A stretch of 64,000 nt of DNA from JAHEKB01 sp049115575 (GTDB lineage: Bacteria; Bacteroidota; Bacteroidia; NS11-12g; UBA9320). The stretch is from positions 682,001 to 746,000 of the forward strand of contig JAGDZU010000001.1 of the NCBI GenBank assembly GCA_049115575.1. The letters run 5' to 3'. The notes under the pieces were generated by a model. The model had not been told where the DNA came from. It did not search any database and saw nothing but the letters and a program-made list of their open reading frames with translations. The position numbers were made by a program, and so were the translations under genes. Below, one piece after another: positions 51,975 to 61,186 of the stretch (positions are counted from its first letter, which is position 1; every line of letters begins with the position of its first letter).

Positions 51975-54944
51975 ATGCCTCGTCTCATTTTAATAGTTTT
52001 ATTGTTTATCGTCTCTGTGGCACAAGGTCAAGAATTAGTTACGAATACTATCATGGGTGGTCCGGGTCTAGATGAAGTAACCTATATAGCAACTGACAAA
52101 GAAGGACACTCCGTTACGCTAGGAACTTTCAATGACACCCTCTATCCTATTTATAATCAAAAAGATAGTATTCATATGCCTTTTAGAGGTTACAGGCAGA
52201 GATATATAGCAAAACACAATAGAGCAGGTGAGTTAATTTGGATTAAATACATAGATAATACTAGCACCTTTATACCAAGAGCATTTCTGGTTGATTCACA
52301 ATCCAATATTTACTTAGCGGTAAATTTCAGAGATTCCGTTGATGTAGACCCAAGTGCAGTGGAAAATTGGGTTGTGGAGTCTAGTCGGGGTTCCGTTAGT
52401 ACGAGCTATCGAGATTTTGTTTTTATAAAATTTGACTCAGCAGGAAATTATGTTTGGAATCGTAAAATCGATCATACGGATATCCATGATGTTAAAATAG
52501 ACCCTAAAGGTCAATTTATATGTACGGGTTATTTCCCATTGACAACAGATATGGATCCATCAGTTGGTTATACTAAGGCTACACCAACAGACTCTAGCAA
52601 GTCAGGTGATGCCTTTGTTAGCAAACTTGATTCTTCATTTGCCTTGATTTGGTTCAAACACTTTGTAGGTTCAAACAATAGAGGGAAAAACATTCTAACA
52701 TTATCAGATGGTAGTTTATTAGCATCTGGTGATGTGTCTAGCACTTTTGATGCAGATCCCGACACTGGAGTAGTATTACTCTACAACGGCAGGTATACCG
52801 TTAAACTTGACTCAAGCGGTAGTTTTCTATGGGCAAAGCCTATTGGCGGCAAACTTTCAACCGACGGTTCTGGAAATTTCTACATTATTCATGGCGCTAC
52901 GCTATCAAAATATACTGCTTCTGGCAGCTTTATTTGGAGCAAGCTAATAGGACAAAATAGTTCAAACAGTTTTGCGCAGGATCTAGTATGCGATAGTACT
53001 GACGTTTATGTGGTAGGCTACGTTTATAACGCAGCTCAATTCTCTCCTAAACCTGCTGGCATGGGCGCAATTCCATATTCGGCTGCTGCTTATTTCAGCA
53101 AATTTGATTCAACAGGTGTTATTAAATGGGTCTCATTCCTAGGTGGCCCAAAAGCAGGTGCATTATCTGTTTCAAAAGACTCTGAAGGATACTTAAATGC
53201 ATGTGGATACTTTGGTGACACTTGCACATATTGGAATAATACTCAAATAGATTCAGTAAAAGGTCACACAAAAGGGCCAGGCTATTTTTATATTGGAGAT
53301 GGATATTCTTTAAGGATAGGACAGTGTATTACAGATACTATTTATGACACCTTATCATATTGTGATTCATTTTATCACACCGGCCTTCATGAATACTTTG
53401 ATACTTCAGGAACCTACTATATTAAAAATAGGATTCCTGGTTATTGCAGTGAGGTAGTCCAAGTTGATATAACAATCCACTTAGCAACTTATGATACCAC
53501 ATCTATTATTGTATGTGACCAATTTACAACTTTCTCTGGCCTTGTAATAGATAGTAACAGTGTGTTCAACGACACCTTAGTTAACAATAATGGATGTGAT
53601 AGTGTATTAACTATAAACTTAACAGTTAATCACAGTACTATTGATAGTATTCAAGTATCACAATGCCAACAGTACGTATCTCCAAGTGGCCAGTATATAT
53701 GGAATAAAACGGGGATCTATTATGACACTCTTAGCACCAAGAATAATTGTGACAGTGTAATCAAAGTTGAACTGCAAATCTTACAAGATTCTCAGGACAG
53801 CATTAGCCTCCAAGTCTGTGATTCTTTAAGATCTCCAAGTACAAAGTATTTGTGGACTACCACAGGCACCTATTTTGACACCATAGTGAATCATCTAGGT
53901 TGTGATAGTATTATCAGAGTCGATCTGCTTATTGTAGAGGATTCTGAGGACAGTATTAGCCTCAAAGTCTGCGATTCTTTACGATCTCCAAGCACCAAGT
54001 ATTTGTGGACCTCCACAGGCACCTATTTTGACACTGTAGTAAATCATCTAGGTTGTGATAGTATTATCAGAGTCGATCTGCTTATTTTAGAGGATTCTGA
54101 GGACAGTATTAGCCTCAAAGTCTGCGATTCTTTACGATCTCCAAGCTCTAAGTATTTGTGGACTACAACAGGAACTTATTTTGACACGATTGCAAATCAT
54201 CTGGGTTGTGATAGTGTCATAACAATAGACCTTAATGTAGCATATAATAGCTCAAGTTCAATCTCCCTGTCTTCTTGTGAACCGATGATGTCTCCAAGTC
54301 AAAGGTTTCTAATGAAGCAGACAGGATTTTATACGGATACATTAATCAATAGTCAATCATGTGATAGTATAATCTCAATTTCTTTTGTTAGGGATTCTCT
54401 GACCTTAGTATCAGAACCGAGAGATACAAGTAGAAAAATTGGAAAGGATGTAAGTTTTATGATCACTACATCTTCTACTGGTTCTGTTAGCTATCAATGG
54501 CAGAATTCAATAGACGATGTTTTATATGTTGATCTAATCAACAGTGGACAATTCCTAGGTGTCTTTACCGATAGCTTAATCGTTTCGAACCTGATATTAG
54601 CCAACGATAGCACTTTTTATCGTTGTTTGGTTTCTACCACTGAATGTTACGACACCTCCGCTTCTGCGCTGCTACGTGTGACCCAAACTGACCACATCAG
54701 TGAGCTTGGGACTGGAATCATTGTCTATCCAAATCCAACTAGAGACTTTATCACTGTTAAGACAAATGATTTGTCCATTATGAAAGTTTCTCTCTACAAC
54801 ATAAATGGCTCACTTGTTAAACTAAAGATGCAAACAGTTGGCGCAAGTATAATCGTTAAATTACCTCAAGAAGGGGGAATATACTTGCTTGAGATAACAA
54901 CCTCAGATGGCAATGTCTACCGTAAGAATGTGATTAAGCACTAG
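51975..54944 (+). CDS. large T9SS cargo protein with tandem 51-residue repeats
   Basis: A 989-residue secreted protein. The signal peptide ends near AQGQ. Residues about 20-430 form repeated strands of the SBBP/beta-propeller type (VTYIATDKEGHSVTLGTF and FVSKLDSSFALIWFK). Then come several cysteine-bounded modules ending in a CDSI-type strand, of which three adjacent copies are nearly identical. The C-terminal type A sorting domain reads VYPNPTRDFITVKTND and then GGIYLLEITT. It is expected on the surface or released; the modules may be adhesive stalks. The ATG is preferred over a TTG two codons earlier that lies in the -7 box. Confidence 0.82.
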   Translation: MPRLILIVLLFIVSVAQGQELVTNTIMGGPGLDEVTYIATDKEGHSVTLGTFNDTLYPIYNQKDSIHMPFRGYRQRYIAKHNRAGELIWIKYIDNTSTFIPRAFLVDSQSNIYLAVNFRDSVDVDPSAVENWVVESSRGSVSTSYRDFVFIKFDSAGNYVWNRKIDHTDIHDVKIDPKGQFICTGYFPLTTDMDPSVGYTKATPTDSSKSGDAFVSKLDSSFALIWFKHFVGSNNRGKNILTLSDGSLLASGDVSSTFDADPDTGVVLLYNGRYTVKLDSSGSFLWAKPIGGKLSTDGSGNFYIIHGATLSKYTASGSFIWSKLIGQNSSNSFAQDLVCDSTDVYVVGYVYNAAQFSPKPAGMGAIPYSAAAYFSKFDSTGVIKWVSFLGGPKAGALSVSKDSEGYLNACGYFGDTCTYWNNTQIDSVKGHTKGPGYFYIGDGYSLRIGQCITDTIYDTLSYCDSFYHTGLHEYFDTSGTYYIKNRIPGYCSEVVQVDITIHLATYDTTSIIVCDQFTTFSGLVIDSNSVFNDTLVNNNGCDSVLTINLTVNHSTIDSIQVSQCQQYVSPSGQYIWNKTGIYYDTLSTKNNCDSVIKVELQILQDSQDSISLQVCDSLRSPSTKYLWTTTGTYFDTIVNHLGCDSIIRVDLLIVEDSEDSISLKVCDSLRSPSTKYLWTSTGTYFDTVVNHLGCDSIIRVDLLILEDSEDSISLKVCDSLRSPSSKYLWTTTGTYFDTIANHLGCDSVITIDLNVAYNSSSSISLSSCEPMMSPSQRFLMKQTGFYTDTLINSQSCDSIISISFVRDSLTLVSEPRDTSRKIGKDVSFMITTSSTGSVSYQWQNSIDDVLYVDLINSGQFLGVFTDSLIVSNLILANDSTFYRCLVSTTECYDTSASALLRVTQTDHISELGTGIIVYPNPTRDFITVKTNDLSIMKVSLYNINGSLVKLKMQTVGASIIVKLPQEGGIYLLEITTSDGNVYRKNVIKH
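53796..54254 (+). repeat. three tandem 153-bp repeats inside the T9SS cargo gene
   Basis: Copies begin at 53796, 53949 and 54102, each 153 bp (51 codons) starting with GACAG. Copies 1 and 2 are nearly identical in DNA, while copy 3 diverges in its last third. Each encodes DSISLKVCDSLRSPS followed by a strand and HLGCDS. High nucleotide identity points to recent duplication. Confidence 0.85.
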
Positions 54945-55255
54945 TTGTAAATCTTCGTCTCTTAGACAAAAAAGATGCAAATCAGAAGTTGATTTAGCTT
55001 ATGCTTCTTTCTTAGCCAACTATCAGCGAAATAACTAAGAAAATCCACTTATTCTTTTTTGTTCGTCTTTATGATCTCTGAAATGGATGACGTAGTAATA
55101 GATTCTTCCAAACCATTTTCATTTTTGTATCAATTCATATACAGCACTGTCCTATAAGGCTTACTTGAAAGTAATCTCGATTTACTAAGTACTACACTCT
55201 AGTACATTGGTATGAGTTTTGTCACTTTGAAATGAGAAATTAAATCAGCTTTATT
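54945..55255. other. intergenic region, nothing recognised
   Basis: A 311-bp gap between the T9SS cargo gene and the prohibitin-like gene. No exact -7 box; TCACTTTG at 55222-55229 is one mismatch away and 26 bp before the next ATG. Only short frames of under 30 codons are present. Confidence 0.4.
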
Positions 55256-56023
55256 ATGAAATTACGAAATACTTTATGGTTAGTTTTCAGCATTACAATT
55301 TTTAGCGCCTGTTCAGTGGTTAGACCTGGCGAAGTTGGCGTGAAACAACGACTGGGGAAACTCAACAACAACACTATTAACGAAGGTGTTATAGTCTATA
55401 ATCCTTTTATTACTAAAATAGTAAAGGCATCTACTCAAACCACTAATTTGAAATTGTTTCTGGCTCTACCTAGTAAGGAAGGCTTAAGTGTTCAGTCAGA
55501 AATATCTGTATTATACCGAATTAATCCAGACAGCATTCAAAGTATACTAAAAATTTATGGCCAAGATTATGAAGCAATTATTGGAAGCATATTTAGATCA
55601 GCTTCATCAGATGTATGCGCCCAGTATTATGCTAAAGACATGCATTCAGGCATGCGATCTAACATAGAGCAAAGCATACAAACTAAGATGAGTGGACTGC
55701 TAGAAAATAGTGGAATTATCATTGAAGCCATCCTTTTAAAAAGCATCAAGCTTCCAGCCGGACTCGCTAGAGCCATAGAACTAAAACTAGAAGCTGAACA
55801 AGATGCGATGCGAATGGAATTTGTTCTTCAACAGGAAAAACTTGAAGCAGAGCGAAAAATAATTGAAGCAAAAGGAACTAGCGACGCTCAAAAAATTGTG
55901 GCAGAAGGATTAACTGAAGAGGTATTAAAACTGAAGACTATTCAGGCATTCAAAGAACTCAGCAATTCTGCTAATGCTAAAGTGATAATTACAGATGGCA
56001 AGACACCTTTGCTCATGAATTAA
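55256..56023 (+). CDS. prohibitin/SPFH-domain lipoprotein
   Basis: A 255-residue SPFH protein. The usual N-terminal membrane helix is replaced by a signal peptide with lipobox FSAC (Cys 19). The SPFH domain then begins VRPGEVGVKQRLGK, with IVYNPFITKIVKA, VQSEISVLYRINPD and a charged helical C-terminus (EAEQDAMRMEFVLQQEKLEAE). Prohibitins usually ring the inner membrane as scaffolds; a lipid anchor would place this one on the periplasmic or outer leaflet. It has its own terminator. Confidence 0.87.
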   Translation: MKLRNTLWLVFSITIFSACSVVRPGEVGVKQRLGKLNNNTINEGVIVYNPFITKIVKASTQTTNLKLFLALPSKEGLSVQSEISVLYRINPDSIQSILKIYGQDYEAIIGSIFRSASSDVCAQYYAKDMHSGMRSNIEQSIQTKMSGLLENSGIIIEAILLKSIKLPAGLARAIELKLEAEQDAMRMEFVLQQEKLEAERKIIEAKGTSDAQKIVAEGLTEEVLKLKTIQAFKELSNSANAKVIITDGKTPLLMN

Positions 56024-56047
56024 AGGAAAAGAGAATTTCCTTTATTT
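56022..56047 (+). terminator. terminator of the prohibitin-like gene
   Basis: Stem AAAGGAAA/TTTCCTTT with a 6-base loop, starting within the stop codon and followed by ATTTTA. Confidence 0.6.
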
Positions 56048-56224
56048 TAAAAAGACTTGAGCATGAGTCGAATGTTAGTAATCTGATTCTCTTAGAATGA
56101 ACAAGCATGATTGAAAACTGACATTCAATTATGAAACTTATTCTAATCCCTGGTTCTAATAGGTATACCAATAAATTTTTAGTTCTACGCTTGATTACAA
56201 TTACAACTAAAAAGAAATGCCGCT

Positions 56225-59200
56225 ATGAAACCTATCCTATTGTTCACTCTCCTTTCATTAAGCTCACTCTTTAGCAACGCCCAATTTGTAACCATACCCG
56301 ACAGCAATTTTGTAAGCTACCTTCAAAGCACTTTCCCAAGCGCAATGAATGGTAACCAAATGGATACTACAGATAAAGCAATAACCACCGCTATATTTCT
56401 GGATTGTTCATCCCTTGGTATTACTAATCTATATGGAGTTGAATTTTTCGACACGCTATGGTCACTCCAATGTGCAGATAATCAGCTCACCAGTTTGCCC
56501 AATTTGCCCAGTCTTTTGGGGCGTCTTTATTGTTATAATAATAAGCTGACAACCCTCTCAAACTTACCGGTCTGGTTAGAAGCGCTGTTTTGTAACAACA
56601 ATGGGATAACACAGCTTCCAGACCTACCTATTTATTTACGATGGCTGATATGTGATAATAATCAGTTAACAAGCCTTCCTGCTTTACCCACTACATTAAT
56701 AGAGCTCCGTTGTGATTGGAATCTCCTTACAAGTATACCGAGTTTGCCTAGCTCTATACAAAAGCTAATATGTCATAATAATCAGATTTCTCAGCTCCCT
56801 TCTTTACCCAATTCATTATTAGAGCTATGGTGTGGCAGCAATCAAATCAGCCAACTTCCTTCATTACCTAATGGATTGACAAGTCTTCAATGTGACAACA
56901 ATGTACTTACAAGTCTACCAACTTTACCAAATACTATAAGTGGGCTTCAATGTGACAACAATCTACTTACTAGCTTACCGTCTTTACCCAATGCCTTATT
57001 TGAATTTTCTTGCAGTCATAATAAACTAACAGATATACCGGATCTACCTAGCTCCCTAGGAATATTTTCCTGTAGATCAAATTTGATTACTCAACTTCCA
57101 TTATTGCCTAATTCATTACAGGCACTTTATGCCAATGATAATAGACTGGTTAGTCTTCCAAACCTGCCTAGTTCATTATATATTTTTTCTTGCATAGATA
57201 ACCCAGAACTAACATGCTTACCCTCTTTTTCACAAGATACCTTTTGGTTCTTTGAAGTTAGAAAAAACACCCAAATTAAATGCCTTCCTAGAACTGTAAC
57301 CGTAGGTTGGCATGGAGATAGTTCAGCTTTTCTTCCAATCTGCAACACCCTTTCAGGTTGTGCTATTTCAAGGAGAATAAATGGAAATGTTTATAGAGAT
57401 GCTTCCTTCAATTGTACGCCCGACAGTCTTAATAATGGCCCCGTTCTTAGTGGTGTTAAGTTGCTGCAATACATAAATGGTGAGATAAAAGGGCAGACAT
57501 ATACAGATAAAAATGGCCATTATTCCTTTGGAGGGTCTTCTGGTGACAGCATAGTAGTTCAAATGGATCCAGAAAATTATTTTCTAGAAACCTGCCCTTT
57601 ATCAGGTAAGATATCTGTTGAATTGACAGATTTAGATTCGCAATATCTAAACCAAGATTTTGGTGTAAAATGCCTTGGTTCAGATATTGGAGTATGGTCA
57701 ATACAAGGAACTTTCAGACCAAGTAGAAACAGAGCCGTTTATATTAAAGCTGGAGATGTTAGGCATCAGTTCAATATGAAATGTACTGATAGTGAAAATG
57801 TAACAGTTACAACCACTATAAATGGTGATGCTGTTTACGTTAGACCTTTAACAGGGGCACTTACCCCAAGTAGTATTGATGGAAAAACCTTGTATTATAC
57901 TATTTCCGACATTGGTTCAATAAATCCTGATTCTGCATTTAATATTTTAGTAAGAACAAATGCTAGTGCAACTGCAGGAAATGAAATATGTATAAAAACT
58001 GTAATAAAAACCTCAGTAAATGATCTAAATCCCTTAAATGATTCTCTTGAATATTGCGGAGTAGTTGTCAATTCATATGACCCAAATGACAAAACAGCGT
58101 ATCCGAGAGATAAAACTACACCCGATAGTTGGATTACATATACCATACGTTTTCAGAATACCGGAACGGACACCGCATATCACATCGCTATTAGAGATAC
58201 ATTAAGTTCGTATTTAGATGAAAGTACTTTTACCTATTTAAATGGCTCGGTTAGACCTATAATTAGCATAACAGAAAATGCAGTATTATTTAACTACCCT
58301 CATATAAACCTATTGGACAGCTTTCATAATGAACCAGAAAGTCATGGCTGGGTTCAATACAAAGTCAAAACAATAGAAAATCTACCTCATCTTGCTACTA
58401 TTACCAATAAAGCTTATATCTATTTTGATTTAAACAGCGCTGTGGTTACCAATACTACCATAAATGATTATGATTTCCGAAGCTCTCAAAATATCACATC
58501 CTGTGATTCTGCAAATATTTTCGGTCAAATATATTATAACAGTCAGATCATAGTAGACACCATTACCGACAACAATAACGTATCTAGCATAGTAACTACC
58601 GACTTGGTTATCAATAAATCAAGTTCAACTTCAGAAAATATTACAGCCTGTGATTCAATTATATATCAAGGTGAAACATTCTACACATCTCTTACGTTAA
58701 GCGACACATTTAGTACAATTTTAGGATGTGATAGTATTGTCAATACCAACTTAGTGATCCAAGAAATAGATGTACAAACCACTTTAAAGGATGCCACAAT
58801 CACATGTGCTCAAGAAGATGCTCTGTATCAATGGCTAGATTGTAATAGTGGCTATGGCATTTTAGCTAAAGCAACAAATCAATCTCTAACTCCTATACGG
58901 AATGGCGACTATGCAGTTGAAGTTTCTATAAACGGTTGTTTGGATACCTCTTTATGTGTAAACATCAACACTTTAAATGTTCGCGAGAATAGTCTGGATA
59001 AGCTATTTAAGATATACCCAAATCCAAGCTCAATGGAGTTAAATATAATAACAGAATTGAACCTATTAGGTTCGGACTTCAGAATTCTGAATTCATTAGG
59101 ACAAGAAGTTATTTTGGGTGAATTAACTAATTCCATGTCTAAGATAGATTTAAGTCAATTGCCTAAAGGAAGTTATCACTTGCACATTAATAAAGGGATC

Positions 59201-59227
59201 TATAAGTACAAACTTTTAATTCAATAA
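56225..59227 (+). CDS. leucine-rich repeat surface protein with T9SS type A sorting domain
   Basis: A 1000-residue secreted protein. The signal peptide ends near SNAQ. From about 60 to 340 there are around 13 LRRs of 20-21 residues with the pattern LPxLPxxLxxLxCxxNxLTS, the IpaH/YopM style. A SdrD-like B domain (NGNVYRDASFNC) follows at about 390-480, then a DUF7619-type region with SYDPNDKTAYP and IRFQNTGTDTAYHIAIRDTL. The type A sorting tail is IYPNPSSMELNI, then LPKGSYHLHINKG. Probably a surface adhesin. A bidirectional terminator follows the stop. Confidence 0.85.
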   Translation: MKPILLFTLLSLSSLFSNAQFVTIPDSNFVSYLQSTFPSAMNGNQMDTTDKAITTAIFLDCSSLGITNLYGVEFFDTLWSLQCADNQLTSLPNLPSLLGRLYCYNNKLTTLSNLPVWLEALFCNNNGITQLPDLPIYLRWLICDNNQLTSLPALPTTLIELRCDWNLLTSIPSLPSSIQKLICHNNQISQLPSLPNSLLELWCGSNQISQLPSLPNGLTSLQCDNNVLTSLPTLPNTISGLQCDNNLLTSLPSLPNALFEFSCSHNKLTDIPDLPSSLGIFSCRSNLITQLPLLPNSLQALYANDNRLVSLPNLPSSLYIFSCIDNPELTCLPSFSQDTFWFFEVRKNTQIKCLPRTVTVGWHGDSSAFLPICNTLSGCAISRRINGNVYRDASFNCTPDSLNNGPVLSGVKLLQYINGEIKGQTYTDKNGHYSFGGSSGDSIVVQMDPENYFLETCPLSGKISVELTDLDSQYLNQDFGVKCLGSDIGVWSIQGTFRPSRNRAVYIKAGDVRHQFNMKCTDSENVTVTTTINGDAVYVRPLTGALTPSSIDGKTLYYTISDIGSINPDSAFNILVRTNASATAGNEICIKTVIKTSVNDLNPLNDSLEYCGVVVNSYDPNDKTAYPRDKTTPDSWITYTIRFQNTGTDTAYHIAIRDTLSSYLDESTFTYLNGSVRPIISITENAVLFNYPHINLLDSFHNEPESHGWVQYKVKTIENLPHLATITNKAYIYFDLNSAVVTNTTINDYDFRSSQNITSCDSANIFGQIYYNSQIIVDTITDNNNVSSIVTTDLVINKSSSTSENITACDSIIYQGETFYTSLTLSDTFSTILGCDSIVNTNLVIQEIDVQTTLKDATITCAQEDALYQWLDCNSGYGILAKATNQSLTPIRNGDYAVEVSINGCLDTSLCVNINTLNVRENSLDKLFKIYPNPSSMELNIITELNLLGSDFRILNSLGQEVILGELTNSMSKIDLSQLPKGSYHLHINKGIYKYKLLIQ

Positions 59228-59229
59228 AA

Positions 59230-59263
59230 AAAGACCCAATCACCATGTTGTGAAAGGGTCTTT
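59230..59263. terminator. bidirectional terminator
   Basis: Stem AAAGACCC (59230-59237) and GGGTCTTT (59256-59263), with A-run on one side and T-run on the other, between two convergent genes. Confidence 0.75.
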
Positions 59264-59290
59264 AACAGAAATGTAATTCCTAATAATTAC

Positions 59291-59653
59291 TTATTCTTTT
59301 AGCCCGTCGGCTATCCATTTTTCGAGTGTTGCAATTTTATCGTCAGACAGTTTTGATGCATTTTTAGGCATTGGAGAAACACCTGCTTCATGTTTAACCG
59401 ATGGAATCAATTTACCCCAGCCAGCAAAGGTCTTAGCATCATCATAATTTGCAAGACTTCCAATCATCGCTCCAGATACGTGACAACCAGTGTATGCACA
59501 ACTCGCATTTAAAATTGGTGCAGCGTCATCTGTGTAAGTTGCATCTGTTTCAACAGGATCACCTGGTGTGGGCTCCTCCTCATCTTTACAGGAATTGAAA
59601 AAAACTAGTCCTAAAGCCAATAGGAATACTGAAAACAGTTTGATATTTTTCAT
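59291..59653 (-). CDS. cytochrome c-like lipoprotein with CX4CH heme motif
   Basis: A 120-residue lipoprotein with lipobox FNSC near residue 20 and an acidic, proline-rich linker (DEEEPTPGDP). Then come APILNASCAYTGCHVSGAM and a C-terminal MPKNASKLSDDKIATLEKWI. The layout is that of a small cytochrome c domain with distal Met, but the heme motif is CAYTGCH, with four residues between the cysteines. This variant is known among Planctomycetes and Bacteroidota cytochrome domains. Electron transfer or heme binding is inferred. The ATG at 59653 gives the signal peptide. Confidence 0.8.
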   Translation of the reverse strand: MKNIKLFSVFLLALGLVFFNSCKDEEEPTPGDPVETDATYTDDAAPILNASCAYTGCHVSGAMIGSLANYDDAKTFAGWGKLIPSVKHEAGVSPMPKNASKLSDDKIATLEKWIADGLKE

Positions 59654-59877
59654 TTTGAATTTAATTGAAAACGAAATTATGTGTATAGACATATAAATCA
59701 AGCATCAATCTTAAATTATGACAATTGTGTTATTAAATAATCCCTAATAATTTTAAAAAAAGCAGAACTCTTTCATGCTTAGATCACACAATAAAACCCA
59801 AGTAAAAACCATGGTTTGTTCTAAATTGCAATTCTAAGTTTCAATAAGATTTTTGTTATTGAGCTGAGAAAGTCAGA

Positions 59878-60573
59878 ATGGAAAAAGAAAAACCAAGACT
59901 CGCAAGATTAACTGCCATTATTACTCAGCTTCAATCTAAAAGATTGATTACAGCAAGTCATCTGGCAGAAAAGCACAATGTGAGTATTAGGACTATATAC
60001 AGGGATATTCGAACATTAGAAAAGTCTGGTATACCCATAGTAACTGAAGAAGGTAAAGGTTATTCCATTATGGAGGGTTACCACCTCCCTCCTGTTGTAT
60101 TCACAGAAGATGAAGCAAATGCTATTATCACCGTTGAACAATTGGCAATTAACAATAAGGATCAATCATTCAGTGAAAATGTTTCAAGTGCAGTAGAAAA
60201 AATAAAGTCCATCCTGAAATATTCTCAAAAGGGTAATGCAGATTTGTTATCTGACAGAGTTTTTTTTGGCGGCAACAAACAACGTGAAAAGTCAAGCAAC
60301 AACCTCATGGAGATTCAATCCGCTATTATCAATTTTCAAGTATTACGGATAAGGTATCTTTCCTCTAACAATAAAAGAACTAATAGAGACATTGAACCTT
60401 TTGCCATCTACAGCATCAATGGCAATTTTTTACTAATTGCCTTTTGTAGATTGAGGGAAAATTTTAGAGCTTTTCGAATAGATTATATAGAAAAACTAGA
60501 TGTTCTAAATGACACTTTTACCCAACATGACATGACGTTGCAGATGTATTTTGAAAAATATGTAAAAACCTAA
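59878..60573 (+). CDS. YafY-type HTH/WYL-domain transcriptional regulator
   Basis: A 231-residue regulator. The N-terminal HTH spans about 8-60 (TASHLAEKHNVSIRTIYRDIRTLEKSGIP). The helical linker with EGYHLPPVVFTEDEA is typical of YafY proteins, and the WYL domain at about 140-225 carries RIRYLSS, AIYSINGNFLLIAFCR and RAFRIDYIEKL. It probably senses a nucleic-acid-like ligand or modified base. It precedes a DUF4345 gene, and an inverted repeat lies between them, so local regulation is likely. Confidence 0.92.
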   Translation: MEKEKPRLARLTAIITQLQSKRLITASHLAEKHNVSIRTIYRDIRTLEKSGIPIVTEEGKGYSIMEGYHLPPVVFTEDEANAIITVEQLAINNKDQSFSENVSSAVEKIKSILKYSQKGNADLLSDRVFFGGNKQREKSSNNLMEIQSAIINFQVLRIRYLSSNNKRTNRDIEPFAIYSINGNFLLIAFCRLRENFRAFRIDYIEKLDVLNDTFTQHDMTLQMYFEKYVKT

Positions 60574-60582
60574 AATCACCCC

Positions 60583-60598
60583 TGACACACCTCTGTCA
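60583..60598. promoter_or_regulatory. candidate operator TGACA-N6-TGTCA
   Basis: A perfect 5-bp-arm inverted repeat, TGACA and TGTCA, 10 bp after the WYL regulator stop and 45 bp before the DUF4345 start. It is a candidate site for the adjacent regulator. Confidence 0.4.
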
Positions 60599-60643
60599 CA
60601 AGGCCAAATTATGTTTGCTCCATTAATATAAAACAATATAAAA

Positions 60644-61030
60644 ATGGAAATCTTCAAAATCATTATTCTATCGCTATCTGGTCTACTACTTTTTTTTGTT
60701 GGAACCATGCGTCTAATCAACCCTATTAATACTTATTCAAAGAATTCAGGAATCAATTTAACAAACGACGTAAATCTGCTCAATGAAATTCGAGGTTTAA
60801 GTGCAGTTATGATGCTAGCTGGCGTAGTCGCCCTTTTAGGCACCTTTATTCCTGGATTAACAATCACGTCACATGCATTTACCACCCTGATATTCTTAGG
60901 CTTTGCAACAGGCAGAATTATCAGTTTTGTAACGGACGGCAAACCCAATAAAAAGCTGACGCAAGGGATAATTTGGGAATTAGTTTTAGGTGGAGCAAAC
61001 GCACTTTGTTTAGTCAATGTTTTGGTTTAG
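60644..61030 (+). CDS. DUF4345 family membrane protein
   Basis: A 128-residue protein with four membrane helices. LNEIRGLSAVMMLAGVVAL and FLGFATGRIISFVTDGKPN are the conserved parts of DUF4345. Function unknown. Genes of this family often sit beside YafY-like regulators, as here. The ATG is used; the gene may have its own promoter near the inverted repeat at 60583-60598. Confidence 0.87.
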   Translation: MEIFKIIILSLSGLLLFFVGTMRLINPINTYSKNSGINLTNDVNLLNEIRGLSAVMMLAGVVALLGTFIPGLTITSHAFTTLIFLGFATGRIISFVTDGKPNKKLTQGIIWELVLGGANALCLVNVLV

Positions 61031-61186
61031 AAGATTAGATTATACTTCTGGTGTTTCAAAATTGAGCATTGCATTAACAAGATAATTCCAATGTTTAACA
61101 GTAAGTTCACAACAGCTCATTTAAAGGCGATTTTTAATCCACTTCCTTAACAAAAACAACACCTAATTTTACAAATATTTTTTGAT

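Noticed and set aside
53340..54400. Regular repeats that could suggest a CRISPR array
   Set aside because: Repeats are 153 bp, in frame and encode a protein module; there are no short direct repeats with unique spacers.
54945..55255. Short frames in the gap that read like protein C-termini
   Set aside because: All are under 30 codons, with no family resemblance; not supportable as genes.
56480..57200. Periodic short DNA similarity about every 63 bp
   Set aside because: Explained by leucine-rich repeats of 20-21 codons; spacer-like uniqueness and repeat conservation are absent at the DNA level.
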